64,000 bases of DNA from Acetatifactor aquisgranensis (GTDB lineage: Bacteria > Bacillota > Clostridia > Lachnospirales > Lachnospiraceae). Below are positions 42,770 to 51,057 of the stretch, one piece after another. The stretch is from assembly GCF_943193215.1 (NCBI RefSeq), contig NZ_CALPDH010000004.1:1-64000 (forward strand), in the 5' to 3' direction. Position 1 is the first letter of the stretch. Every line of letters starts with the position of its first letter. The notes beneath the pieces were generated by a model that saw nothing but the letters and a program-made list of their open reading frames with translations, did no database searches and was not told the origin of the DNA. A program made the translations under genes and the position numbers.

Positions 42770-44572
42770 ATGTGCGAAAACAATCCGATATTTCAATCCC
42801 TGAACATGATAGAGGAGAGGATTCAGGAGAAGCTCACCGTGGGAGCCATTGCGGAGAGCATCCACTTTTCCAAATATCATTATCAGCGGATGTTCCGGGA
42901 AGCGGTGGGGGACAGCGTCATGGGATATGTGGCCAGGCGCCGGATGTCCCTTGCGGCCGGGGAGCTTGCGGGGACGGACAGCACGGTCCTGGAGATAGCT
43001 CTGAAATACGGTTACGATTCCCATGAGGGCTTCACCCGCAGCTTCAAGGCGTATATGGGGGTGACGCCGACGGAGTACAGAAAGTATCGTCTTTCCACGC
43101 ATTCGCGGAAGAGCGGAAAGGAGAAAAGCATCATGATGTATTCAAAGGCTACAGACGAGATTATCCGGGAACTGAACAGTCTGGTTGCAGCGGCGATGGA
43201 GACAGCGGCGGAGACCAGGAAGTGCGCGGGAAAAATGGAGGGAAGGACTGTCGGCACCGGGAAATGCGGCTCGGAGACAGGGGAGAAAATACCTGATGGC
43301 AAGAGGCGCAATGTAGGGGCGGCAGAAGAGCTGTCTGATGGCGGGGAATGTAATGAGGGGGCAACGGAAGACTTGTCTAATGATGAGAGAAACACTGCGA
43401 AATCAACAGAAGAGCTGCCTGATGGCAGGGAATGTGCTGCGAGGTCAACAGGAGAGATGCCTGATGGTGCGGAATGCAACAAGAACGAAATGGGGACATT
43501 AGTATATGCGCAATTCTGGAAATTTTCTGCCGCCAAAGCGGAAAAGATTGCCGGGCGGATTAAGGAGATTCTGGAAAGCGTGTCCGCCATAGCTCAGCGC
43601 CCGGATGAGATATCTGCCCGATTCCTGATTATCAAAGCAGTAGAGGACGCTGCCTATGAAGCCAGTGTCACAGCGTTTCAGACAGGCCTGACCATTGCCA
43701 GGGCGCTGCCGGAGCATCGAAAAGCATTTCAGCCCCTGTGTGACAGATATGACGCTCTGGCCCGCCAGGCCCGGATTGGGGCCGGGAAGATAGCGGCATT
43801 TTTCCAGGAGCTGTCGGCGCTGATATTCCAGGATATGAGACAGAACGGCAAAAAGAAGCTGGAAAGCTGTGTGGAAGCGGGCCGGGCTGCAGCGCAGACG
43901 CTGTCGGATCCTTCGCTGCCCTATACCTATATTGCAGAGGAAATCTTGAGGATAGCTGAAGAACTTTCCGCCACGCCGCTGGAAGAGATGACTCTCTACT
44001 TGCTGGAGGATGCGTCTTTCCGCCTGGAAGCGGTTGCGTTCGCGGCAAATGTGGATATCTGGAGACAACCGTTACACAGACACTTTTTTGACGGTATTTC
44101 GAATTTTCAGGAACGGCTGGAGGAGACTCTGGAATTCTTCCGGGGCCTGTCCGAAGATACCGCCCGGGCATGGACAGAACCTGGAGAGCCTTTGACTGCC
44201 GGGCGCACTGAAGAGAAAATGTACCGCGACCTGGCGTCACAGGAGAGTCTTCTGCTGTTCTGCCTGAAAGGGGAAATCCAGAAACTGGGAGACAGCCATC
44301 TGAACGGAGACCAGAAGCTTGCCTTTGAGTCAATCTGCGGAAAAATGGAAGAAGCCATCAACCTGGCCCGCCAGGCGGCCGATGGGACAGGAACCAAAGG
44401 AAAGGCAACGGAAGAAACCGGTGACAGGACAAAAGAGACAAAGGCAGAGACCGGAAAGCTTCTACAGGAAGCCTGTGAGGAAATGCTGCTGGAGGCTGAG
44501 CGGCTGGGGATATATGGAGGAGCGATTCAATACATCGCGGAGGAAGTGAAAGGACCCCTGAAATATTTATAG
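42770..44572 (+). CDS. AraC-family DNA-binding protein with long helical C-terminus
   Basis: A 600-residue protein. Residues 1-110 carry two AraC helix-turn-helix motifs (LTVGAIAESIHFSKYHYQRM; TVLEIALKYGYDSHEGFTRS; GVTPTEYRKYR). A linker of five 14-residue tandem repeats follows (residues 175-244), then about 350 mostly helical residues without recognised family. HTH at the N-terminus with a large unknown C-terminal domain is common in Lachnospiraceae, where the C-terminal part may bind a ligand. CCGGGAGGTGGG precedes the ATG. Confidence 0.85.
   Translation: MCENNPIFQSLNMIEERIQEKLTVGAIAESIHFSKYHYQRMFREAVGDSVMGYVARRRMSLAAGELAGTDSTVLEIALKYGYDSHEGFTRSFKAYMGVTPTEYRKYRLSTHSRKSGKEKSIMMYSKATDEIIRELNSLVAAAMETAAETRKCAGKMEGRTVGTGKCGSETGEKIPDGKRRNVGAAEELSDGGECNEGATEDLSNDERNTAKSTEELPDGRECAARSTGEMPDGAECNKNEMGTLVYAQFWKFSAAKAEKIAGRIKEILESVSAIAQRPDEISARFLIIKAVEDAAYEASVTAFQTGLTIARALPEHRKAFQPLCDRYDALARQARIGAGKIAAFFQELSALIFQDMRQNGKKKLESCVEAGRAAAQTLSDPSLPYTYIAEEILRIAEELSATPLEEMTLYLLEDASFRLEAVAFAANVDIWRQPLHRHFFDGISNFQERLEETLEFFRGLSEDTARAWTEPGEPLTAGRTEEKMYRDLASQESLLLFCLKGEIQKLGDSHLNGDQKLAFESICGKMEEAINLARQAADGTGTKGKATEETGDRTKETKAETGKLLQEACEEMLLEAERLGIYGGAIQYIAEEVKGPLKYL
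43292..43501 (+). repeat. Five degenerate 42-base tandem repeats in the AraC-like gene
   Basis: Five consecutive in-frame 42-base units encode 14-residue motifs beginning PDGKRRN, SDGGECN, SNDERNT, PDGRECA and PDGAECN, each ending around E-E-L or similar. The motif is charged and probably disordered. Copy number could vary between strains. Confidence 0.8.
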
Positions 44573-44778
44573 GATTCATCTTTGTCGAGCTGCCGTTTAT
44601 AAAAAGATTGAAAATTGCAGTAATACGTCGCACTGATGGAAAATTTCTGTCAGTGCTGATTGATAAAATAGATAATATTAAGTATAATGGAGATACCATA
44701 AGAGACATCAATAAAAATGCAGTAGGGAAATGAAAATTTAATCTATATATGTAGCGATTAAATCTTGCCCAAAACCGG
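44573..44778 (+). other. Gene-free stretch with a possible coding remnant
   Basis: The 328-base gap 44573-44900 contains a start-less open frame (about 44578-44733). It reads FIFVELPFIKRLKIAVIRRT, then DGKFLSVLIDKIDNIKYNGD, and looks like the C-terminal scrap of an unidentified protein. No ribosome site or start codon is associated with it. Confidence 0.3.
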
Positions 44779-44838
44779 ATAAACGGCATGACTGGCTTTG
44801 CTATGCGACTGGCAAAAACTAAATGCCGTTTATATAAT
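44779..44838 (+). promoter_or_regulatory. Inverted repeat and -10 before the toxin-antitoxin genes
   Basis: ATAAACGGCAT (44779-44789) and ATGCCGTTTAT (44823-44833) are perfect inverted repeats. TATAAT follows at 44833-44838, about 60 bases before the antitoxin start. An operator in this place would allow autoregulation by the antitoxin, as is usual for type II modules. Confidence 0.5.
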
Positions 44839-44900
44839 GCCGCAGATGGCATATGAAAGCAGATTCAAGGGATGGTCAGGCTTCTGGAAAGGGGTGTATT

Positions 44901-45125
44901 ATGACAGCATTAAGGCAGAGTGCGATAAGGGAATTGGAAAAGATACCAGAAGACAAGATAGGTTTTATCCTGCAGATTATGCAAGGCGTAAATGGCCTGT
45001 ACAATGACAATCAATCGGAAAGGAAAGAAGCTTTTGCCAGATTGGAGAAATTGCGCAGAAAGGGATCTATTACAGATTATGACGCGGAATTAGCTTCTTA
45101 TAGGGAAGAAAAATATGGCAAGTAG
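44901..45125 (+). CDS. Putative type II antitoxin partner of PIN toxin
   Basis: A 74-residue protein (MTALRQSAIRELEKIPEDKI) ending ELASYREEKYGK. The beginning resembles the short helical antitoxins annotated beside PIN toxins in Clostridia, with a C-terminal charged tail that would wrap the toxin. The family name is not certain. AAAGGGG eight bases upstream marks the start. Its end overlaps the toxin start by 11 bases, the standard arrangement. Confidence 0.75.
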   Translation: MTALRQSAIRELEKIPEDKIGFILQIMQGVNGLYNDNQSERKEAFARLEKLRRKGSITDYDAELASYREEKYGK

Positions 45126-45558
45126 GATTCTGGTTGATACAAATGTATTATTGGACTATCTTCTGACAAGAGAACCCTTTTATGAAGATGCAGAACAGAT
45201 TGTCGCTGCCTGTACGGAGGGAAAGGCCCAAGGCTGTATTGCGGCACATTCTGTCTCGAATTTGTTCTATATACTAAGGAAAGATTACAGTGTGAAAGAG
45301 CGCAGGGAAGTATTGTCCGACTTGTGTTTGATTTTTGATGTGGAGGGGATAGACAAGGGGAAGATACTGGAGGGGCCTCAGAATGAGGATTTTTCGGATT
45401 TTGAGGACTGCCTGCAGATGGAGTGTGCAGTGGCATATGGAGCTGAATATATTGTGACGAGGAACATAGACGATTACAAAATGTCAGAAGTGAAAGCAAT
45501 TCTCCCGAATGAATATTTGACAGTAGCCGGTTTCCAAGGGCAGCAGCAAAGAGGATAA
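45115..45558 (+). CDS. PIN-domain toxin (VapC-like ribonuclease)
   Basis: A 147-residue PIN protein: RILVDTNVLLDYLLTREPFY contains the first catalytic aspartate, SDFEDCLQMECAVAYGAEYI the central acid pair, and IVTRNIDDYKMSEVKAILPN the final acidic cluster. PIN toxins cut RNA, often tRNA or rRNA, using two metal ions. It is translationally coupled to the antitoxin. All key acids are present. Confidence 0.88.
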   Translation: MASRILVDTNVLLDYLLTREPFYEDAEQIVAACTEGKAQGCIAAHSVSNLFYILRKDYSVKERREVLSDLCLIFDVEGIDKGKILEGPQNEDFSDFEDCLQMECAVAYGAEYIVTRNIDDYKMSEVKAILPNEYLTVAGFQGQQQRG

Positions 45559-45590
45559 CCTTTCTTTGCTGCTGCCCGGTCATTCTATAG

Positions 45591-46922
45591 TCAGCCATTG
45601 TCCTTTGTGATGCCATGGCTGGAGAAATATTCCAGCCAGAGGACATCGTATTTGCCCAGCAGATGGACTTCGTCCCAGGTATAGTCCGGATTCAGATTGC
45701 CGGTCTCATCTGTGACGACTTCGTTGATGTCCAGATAGAAGATACTCTCCCCGTCCGCCAGCTGCGCGATGCGTTCGTTCCTCTCCTGGATAGCCGGGTT
45801 GTTGAAAATCGGGTCGGACTCCGACTTGCTCTGCTCGACATACATGATGCCGCAGACGTAGATGATTGCGTCCGGCTGAAGCTCCTGCAGCCGGGCGACG
45901 GCGGCCTCATAGGCCTCCATAAAAGTGTCAGCAGTGCCCGTGCCCATTTCATTGATGCCGATTTCCAGATAGATTTTGCCGAAAGAACGCTTCTGCAGCG
46001 CCTCTTCTATGGAAAGGGTCTGGCCGTCCACCTGGGCGGTCTTGGACTGGAGCATGTTATAGATGGTCATGCCGCCCTCCGCGTAATAAGTGAGGTTGTC
46101 CCAGCCGGAATAAAGGGCCACTCCCGTCACCCGGGAATCGCCGATGAACAGGGCATCGTCAAAGTAATCCTGCGTCACTTCCGTGAAAGCATACTGCACA
46201 GGATCTGTCTGAGCGGCGGAATCCGGATTCTGCGGCGCATCTGAAACGGCGGGATTTGTATTCTGCACATTGGCGGAACTATTGTTTGTGCTGTCTGCAT
46301 CGGGGTTTGGCCTGCCGTTGGCATTGCTTTCGGAGCCGTTACCGGAACTGCCTGTGCCTGAACCTTGCTGTCCGCTGCCGGAGGCCGTTGTCCCTGCGGC
46401 CTGCTGTCCGTTGCCGGGAACCGTCTCCCCGGAGCCCTCCTGTCCTTTGGAGCCGTTACCCAAACTGCCCGCGCCTGAACCTTGCTGCCCATTTCCGGTA
46501 GCCTGCTGTCCGTCGGAATTGTTGCCGAAACTGTCCGTCCCCGGGCTTTGCTGTCCGGCTGAGGCTCCTCCGGAGCCGGTACCTCCCGGGTTATGCTGTC
46601 CGCCAGAGCCGCTGCCGGACACGCTTACAGAGACCGGCGATTCCGGCTGCCCGGCCAGAACCTCGGGAATCTCCCCGGTGCTCAATTGACTGGAGGCCAG
46701 CAGGGCGGGAGCGCTGTCCTTTGCGTCTCTGTCCGCGGGCTCCCAGGCAGATCCGTGGTGGGAGAGCCCCTGCATCAGCACGGAGATGATGGGCTGTCCC
46801 CAGCCGTCCGTGTCGAACTTCTGATATATACCATGGGCGCTGACAGCTGCGGCAATGTTCGCGCACAGCATGCTGGCCGCAATGGCGGATAATAAAGGTG
46901 TCATATACTTTCGTGTCTTCAT
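45591..46922 (-). CDS. SGNH-type acyl esterase/transferase with Gly/Ser/Gln-rich linker
   Basis: About 443 residues. An N-terminal membrane anchor (MTPLLSAIAASMLCANIAAA) is followed by a low-complexity Gly/Ser/Gln/Asn linker (46209-46628) and an SGNH/GDSL domain with catalytic serine in FIGDSRVTG, oxyanion residues near LEIGINEMG and the D-x-x-H dyad in YTWDEVHLL. It follows an MBOAT gene by 60 bases. Such pairs move acyl groups across the membrane and attach them to wall or capsule polymers. AAAGGGG supports ATG 46922; ATG 46928 is too close to it. Confidence 0.85.
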   Translation of the reverse strand: MKTRKYMTPLLSAIAASMLCANIAAAVSAHGIYQKFDTDGWGQPIISVLMQGLSHHGSAWEPADRDAKDSAPALLASSQLSTGEIPEVLAGQPESPVSVSVSGSGSGGQHNPGGTGSGGASAGQQSPGTDSFGNNSDGQQATGNGQQGSGAGSLGNGSKGQEGSGETVPGNGQQAAGTTASGSGQQGSGTGSSGNGSESNANGRPNPDADSTNNSSANVQNTNPAVSDAPQNPDSAAQTDPVQYAFTEVTQDYFDDALFIGDSRVTGVALYSGWDNLTYYAEGGMTIYNMLQSKTAQVDGQTLSIEEALQKRSFGKIYLEIGINEMGTGTADTFMEAYEAAVARLQELQPDAIIYVCGIMYVEQSKSESDPIFNNPAIQERNERIAQLADGESIFYLDINEVVTDETGNLNPDYTWDEVHLLGKYDVLWLEYFSSHGITKDNG

Positions 46923-46981
46923 GTCCATGCCCCTTTCCCGCCTTTGGCGGGCGTTCATCCTGACATATATGTCATTTTTCC

Positions 46982-48319
46982 TTAGAAACTCAGATACATG
47001 AACGGATTATGCAATCCATTCACAAGCCGGTATACGCACACCCAGAACAGGGCGAACAGCAATATCTTTGCGGCCAGCGTATTCCAGTATTTTTTCCATA
47101 AATAATCTGCCGCCGGGCAGGAGACCGCAAGCGCCGCCAGGAAGAAACCCAGATACTTCTTCCCGTGGAGGATCCAATCCCTTGCGTTCACGGCGATGCC
47201 GCCGCCCCGGAAAGGGAACAGCCGCGTGAAATAGATTCCAAGGCTCTCCAGATTCGTGACGGCGAAAATCACCCAGGTCAGCGGAATCAGGAACCACACA
47301 TACAGGCGGGACAGCAGCCTGTGGGAGTCCAGAATCTTTCCCAGCCAGAGCTTTTCCGTCACGATGAAGAAACCCAGCGTCAGCCCCCAGAGGAGGAAAT
47401 TCAGGGTCACTCCATGCCAGATGCCTGTCACCAGCCACACCGCCAGCAGATTCAGCGCCGTCCGCACCGTGCCCTTCCTGCTCCCGCCCAATGGTATGTA
47501 CAGATAATCCCTGAACCACCGCCCCAGCGAGATATGCCATCTGCGGTAATATTCGCTGATGCTTCGGGAGCGGTAGGGATGGTCGAAATTCTGCGGCAGC
47601 CGGAAACCCAGCATGCTGCTCAATCCTATGGCCATGAGGCTGTACCCCTGGAAATCGAACAGAAGCTGCACGGAGTATGCGGCGGCGCCCATCCAGGCAA
47701 GGGGCGTGGAAATGCTCTCAAAGCCCACGGTCTGTATGTCATGCCAGAGGATGCCCACTGTGTCCGCAATGAGGATTTTGAAAGCCAGCCCCGCGATCAT
47801 CAGGGACAGGCCGTATTCGATGCCTTTGGCGCTTACTTTCCGCCGCCGCACCTGTTCGATGGTATCATGGTATTCCGTAATGGGCCCGGACAGCAGCTTG
47901 GGGAACATGACGGCAAAGGTTCCGTGCTCCAGAAAACTTCCGGGAGGCCGCTGGGCCCGCCGGTAGACGTCGATGTCTGCGGACAGCATGGTAAAGGTAT
48001 AGAAGCTGATGCCGGGCGGCAGGGCCGGAGCTATGTATTTGTAATATCCCAGAAGTCCCCCATGGAACAGGACTGCCCCGGCCAGCCAGGCTTTCCGCCA
48101 GGAGGGGGAGTTCTGCCTGTATTCCATGGCGCGCAGCAATATATAGTTCACGGTGACGGAGGCTGTCAGCACCACCGCCCCGGAGGGGCTGCTCAGCGCG
48201 CAGAAAAGAAGGCTGGCCAAAAAGAGCGCCAGGTTCCGGAATCTTACAGGGCACAGGAAGTAAACCAGCAAAAATATGGGAAGAAAGCGGAATATAAAGT
48301 TCAGATCTGACAATCCCAT
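46982..48319 (-). CDS. MBOAT family O-acyltransferase (AlgI/DltB-like)
   Basis: A 445-residue polytopic protein with about ten helices and MBOAT landmarks: FPKLLSGPITEYHD, FDFQGYSLMAIGLSSMLGF, RSISEYYRRWHISLGRWFRD and the catalytic histidine in VTGIWHGVTLNF. AlgI/PatA-type members export acetyl groups for polysaccharide or peptidoglycan O-acetylation by a partner SGNH protein, here the next gene. AAGGAGG lies eleven bases before the ATG. Confidence 0.92.
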   Translation of the reverse strand: MGLSDLNFIFRFLPIFLLVYFLCPVRFRNLALFLASLLFCALSSPSGAVVLTASVTVNYILLRAMEYRQNSPSWRKAWLAGAVLFHGGLLGYYKYIAPALPPGISFYTFTMLSADIDVYRRAQRPPGSFLEHGTFAVMFPKLLSGPITEYHDTIEQVRRRKVSAKGIEYGLSLMIAGLAFKILIADTVGILWHDIQTVGFESISTPLAWMGAAAYSVQLLFDFQGYSLMAIGLSSMLGFRLPQNFDHPYRSRSISEYYRRWHISLGRWFRDYLYIPLGGSRKGTVRTALNLLAVWLVTGIWHGVTLNFLLWGLTLGFFIVTEKLWLGKILDSHRLLSRLYVWFLIPLTWVIFAVTNLESLGIYFTRLFPFRGGGIAVNARDWILHGKKYLGFFLAALAVSCPAADYLWKKYWNTLAAKILLFALFWVCVYRLVNGLHNPFMYLSF

Positions 48320-48660
48320 GCGGGCCGTTACCTCCTTGCGCTCTTCCGGCCGAAATCTCTCTGGCGCAAGGCCGGGAGAGCACAGCCGTTTCCTGTGTGT
48401 AAAATCCTGTTTCCAGCATACGAAAGAGCTTCATCAAAAGGTCATCATTTTTGCATCAAAGTTGCATATAATGGAGTCTAATTTATTAGACTGCCGGGAG
48501 GCCGGTTTTGTTGCATGAAATGAAAATAAATGTATTGCGTAAGCAGCAGCTTGGAGAAGAATTGCGACAGGGCATTGTGCTTTTCCGGCAAATGAGGTGA
48601 AATAATCGAACAGCTGGCTATTGGAAAGCGGAAATGAATCAGTGGCTCGCTCCCAACCTG
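48320..48660. other. Intergenic region between the MBOAT gene and the Septu-like pair
   Basis: 341 bases without a supported gene. It holds the upstream region of the MBOAT/SGNH operon and an AT-rich patch at 48445-48500 with TATAAT-like sequence on the + strand, but no clear transcript product. Confidence 0.5.
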
Positions 48661-48689
48661 AAAAAAGGGAGGCCCAGCATCCCCTCCTA
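48661..48689 (-). terminator. Intrinsic terminator after ptuB
   Basis: On the - strand, overlapping the ptuB stop codon, GGAGG and CCTCC flank a short GC-rich loop and are followed by six T (48661-48666). Confidence 0.65.
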
Positions 48690-49490
48690 TTTCAGCCTAT
48701 TATATTTTTGTCTATAAAAATATAATCTCACTCCTATGTACGGCTCTGCCAGTTCATCACCTTGAAGTTGCTTTTCCAAATACTCAATTTTTCCTTTCAG
48801 AAAATCTTTATTCAGGCATTTTTTCTTATCCCAACGCTCGAACTGGCTGCATACGCTATCGTATATCCCTCTTCGAACCGCAATCAACTTGGAAGCTGTA
48901 TCCGAAATTACCTTTCCCTCTGCATTTTTCATTCCATTCAGAACAAGCACCTTATCCAAGTCCGTTTGCATGTCCATCACCAGCTGAGCATCCAGCCCTT
49001 TATCGCTGCGTATAAATATTTCTCCATTTCTTTTATATCCTATCGCTTCCATCTGTCTTTTGTTCCAAGGATTGATAGTAAGGGCATGTTCTTTCCTTGC
49101 TGCATCACAGCACAGAACATATACCTTTCCTCTTTCATCTCTTTCCCCGCCATAGCAGACCCCCAAATAATTCTGATAATCCAGGGCTTTCTGTTTGCTT
49201 TCTGACAACGCCATATAATGCTCTATCTTTGTCGAGTCATATCGAGGTTCTATTCTTCTCATGCAATATGCACATAGTCCATGCTGTTCTTTACACAGCG
49301 CTCTTCTAATCTCATCTTTAGGCATTTTATCAAATAAATCCCGAAGCTGCTTTGTGTCTTCGGGCAGGCTGATTGATGCATAGCCGCTGTCTGGAGTGTT
49401 TATGATTTCCGCGGCTTTGCTCTTTACCACATCCGGCGTCCGGCGTTTTTGGATATAAATCACTCCACTATTCCTCCGCATCTGTTTCAT
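48687..49490 (-). CDS. ptuB: Septu-like HNH nuclease (PtuB/TIGR02646 family)
   Basis: A 267-residue protein. The zinc/HNH core reads EQHGLCAYCMRRIEPRYDST followed by KIEHYMALSES (C-x2-C and the H of the HNH motif), then YQNYLGVCYGG and a second cysteine pair near VLCCDAA. This is the TIGR02646/PtuB pattern found beside PtuA ATPases in the Septu anti-phage system and in retron Ec78. It overlaps the ATPase gene by 23 bases. The nuclease is expected to degrade DNA when the complex is activated by infection. Confidence 0.82.
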   Translation of the reverse strand: MKQMRRNSGVIYIQKRRTPDVVKSKAAEIINTPDSGYASISLPEDTKQLRDLFDKMPKDEIRRALCKEQHGLCAYCMRRIEPRYDSTKIEHYMALSESKQKALDYQNYLGVCYGGERDERGKVYVLCCDAARKEHALTINPWNKRQMEAIGYKRNGEIFIRSDKGLDAQLVMDMQTDLDKVLVLNGMKNAEGKVISDTASKLIAVRRGIYDSVCSQFERWDKKKCLNKDFLKGKIEYLEKQLQGDELAEPYIGVRLYFYRQKYNRLK

Positions 49491-50736
49491 ATTCAGACTT
49501 CAATGCTATCGCCTTGGGATGTTCTTCTCCTAAAATTGCGATAAGTTCCATCAAAATATCTTTGGCCTCAGGATATTCCTCTTTATCCATATGCTCTTCA
49601 AACTTCTCGATTCGTTTTTCCACCTTTTCCGGCCGCATATAATAGCCTAGCATATCTTTCAATATCTCATTGACGGAAAAAGCATAGCTCGCTGCCAAAT
49701 ACTGAATATTCTGCGTTTCATCGATACTGATGATGTTTACCTCCTTGCAGGACGACACAATAATAGGCGAATGTGTCGCAACGATGAACTGTATATAGGG
49801 AAACGTCTCCATAAGCGCTTCCACTATCCGCCACTGCCATTTAGGGTGCAGGTTAGAATCAATTTCATCAATCAGCACAACGCCTTCCGCATTCTGAATA
49901 TCCTCTCCTGCATCCGGATTCAAAATGGACATACGGTATGCCAGGTCGATTACAAGATTCAGAACAGACTGATATCCTGCACTGAGATCCTCTATCTCTT
50001 TCAATTCATTGTTTTCCCTATATAGCAGCTTTTCGATATTCGGATGGAAAAACACCTCACTGACTCTGCCGTCATTCATAATACTCATAAATTTTGATAT
50101 AATATCCCCAAAAACCCTATAATTCTCGGGAAGATGACGGTTTTTTACACTGCTCCATTCCATCTGTTTACACCAATCATAAATGGATTGCATATTCACC
50201 GCCTTGTCCATACAGCCGAGGTATCCACAGCGCCTGTCATGAAGCTGTTTCCTTTTCTTTTCATATGCATCGCTTCTTGCCAGAATCCAATGTCTGGATG
50301 CGCTTTGATAGCTGATCAGAGGCCATGTTTTCCCCTCTATGTCATTTACCAGCTTCTGCGACACAGGAACGATGTCTTTGGGATAGATTGTAGTTTTGCT
50401 TCCCCCTGTTGCATCTTTTTTTGTTCTGCTCCATGGGTAATCTGCTCCGGCATATCCCAATACGCCGGACACTTCTGTAGGATTGCAGTATATTTTGTTA
50501 GGATTGCCGTTGCCGTCTTTGACAATCTGATACCTGACATCATCTTTATAAATGTTACGCGCTGGGACATCCTCCATCCCTGTTAAAAAGCCAGACAAAA
50601 AGACCGCAGCAGCTTCAAGTATGGTGGTCTTTCCAACGCCATTATCTCCCAGAATCAAATTGAACCCCGGCTCAAAAATCAACTCTAAGCGTTCAAACAT
50701 CTTAAAATTAGAAATAGCCAATTTCTCCAACACCAT
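49468..50736 (-). CDS. ptuA: Septu-like AAA ATPase (PtuA family)
   Basis: A 422-residue SMC/ABC-like ATPase: MVLEKLAISNFKMFERLELI, Walker A LGDNGVGKTTILEAAA, signature-like LSAGYQSVLNLVIDLAYRMS, Walker B GVVLIDEIDSNLHP and H-loop FIVATHSPIIVSS. All motifs are intact, unlike the truncated ATPase at 15457. Together with PtuB it matches Septu. No reverse transcriptase or msr-msd-like RNA is adjacent, so this is not a retron. A good promoter lies 85 bases upstream. Confidence 0.85.
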   Translation of the reverse strand: MVLEKLAISNFKMFERLELIFEPGFNLILGDNGVGKTTILEAAAVFLSGFLTGMEDVPARNIYKDDVRYQIVKDGNGNPNKIYCNPTEVSGVLGYAGADYPWSRTKKDATGGSKTTIYPKDIVPVSQKLVNDIEGKTWPLISYQSASRHWILARSDAYEKKRKQLHDRRCGYLGCMDKAVNMQSIYDWCKQMEWSSVKNRHLPENYRVFGDIISKFMSIMNDGRVSEVFFHPNIEKLLYRENNELKEIEDLSAGYQSVLNLVIDLAYRMSILNPDAGEDIQNAEGVVLIDEIDSNLHPKWQWRIVEALMETFPYIQFIVATHSPIIVSSCKEVNIISIDETQNIQYLAASYAFSVNEILKDMLGYYMRPEKVEKRIEKFEEHMDKEEYPEAKDILMELIAILGEEHPKAIALKSEYETDAEE

Positions 50737-50820
50737 ATCATTTTTCTCCTTTTACAGCGAAATGCCGGTTCGCAATCATACAGTCATCTGCGATGTCTCA
50801 ACTGCTTTTTTACATTTACC

Positions 50821-50849
50821 AGTATAATAGATTATTATTGACATTACAA
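50821..50849 (-). promoter_or_regulatory. Sigma-A promoter of the ptuAB pair
   Basis: On the - strand TTGTAA (50844-50849), 17 bases, TATACT (50821-50826). The -35 lies in TTGTAATGTCA, which recurs in opposite orientation at 50908-50918. The remaining 50850-51057 gap has no gene. Confidence 0.7.
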
Positions 50850-51057
50850 TGGAGAATTTACACTACTCTTGATTCTAAATCTTTATGCGGATGCCCTTTC
50901 AGGCTTGTAATGTCATTATAATGTCTGAGTCGGAAAAGTCAATGGAACACAGAATTTTCACACTTCAAACATACTTTTTTCACCGAATCCCCATAAACTT
51001 TTCACGCATGGCTGGTATCGTTATCCATATAAAACAACAACAGGGAGGTTCTCTATT

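Noticed and set aside
43292..43501. CRISPR-like array
   Set aside because: Units are contiguous, in frame and degenerate with no spacers. They are coding tandem repeats.
48320..51057. Retron of the Ec78 type around the ptuAB genes
   Set aside because: No reverse transcriptase or msr-msd-like inverted-repeat RNA lies beside the pair. The only reverse transcriptase in the window belongs to the DGR nearly 40 kb away.
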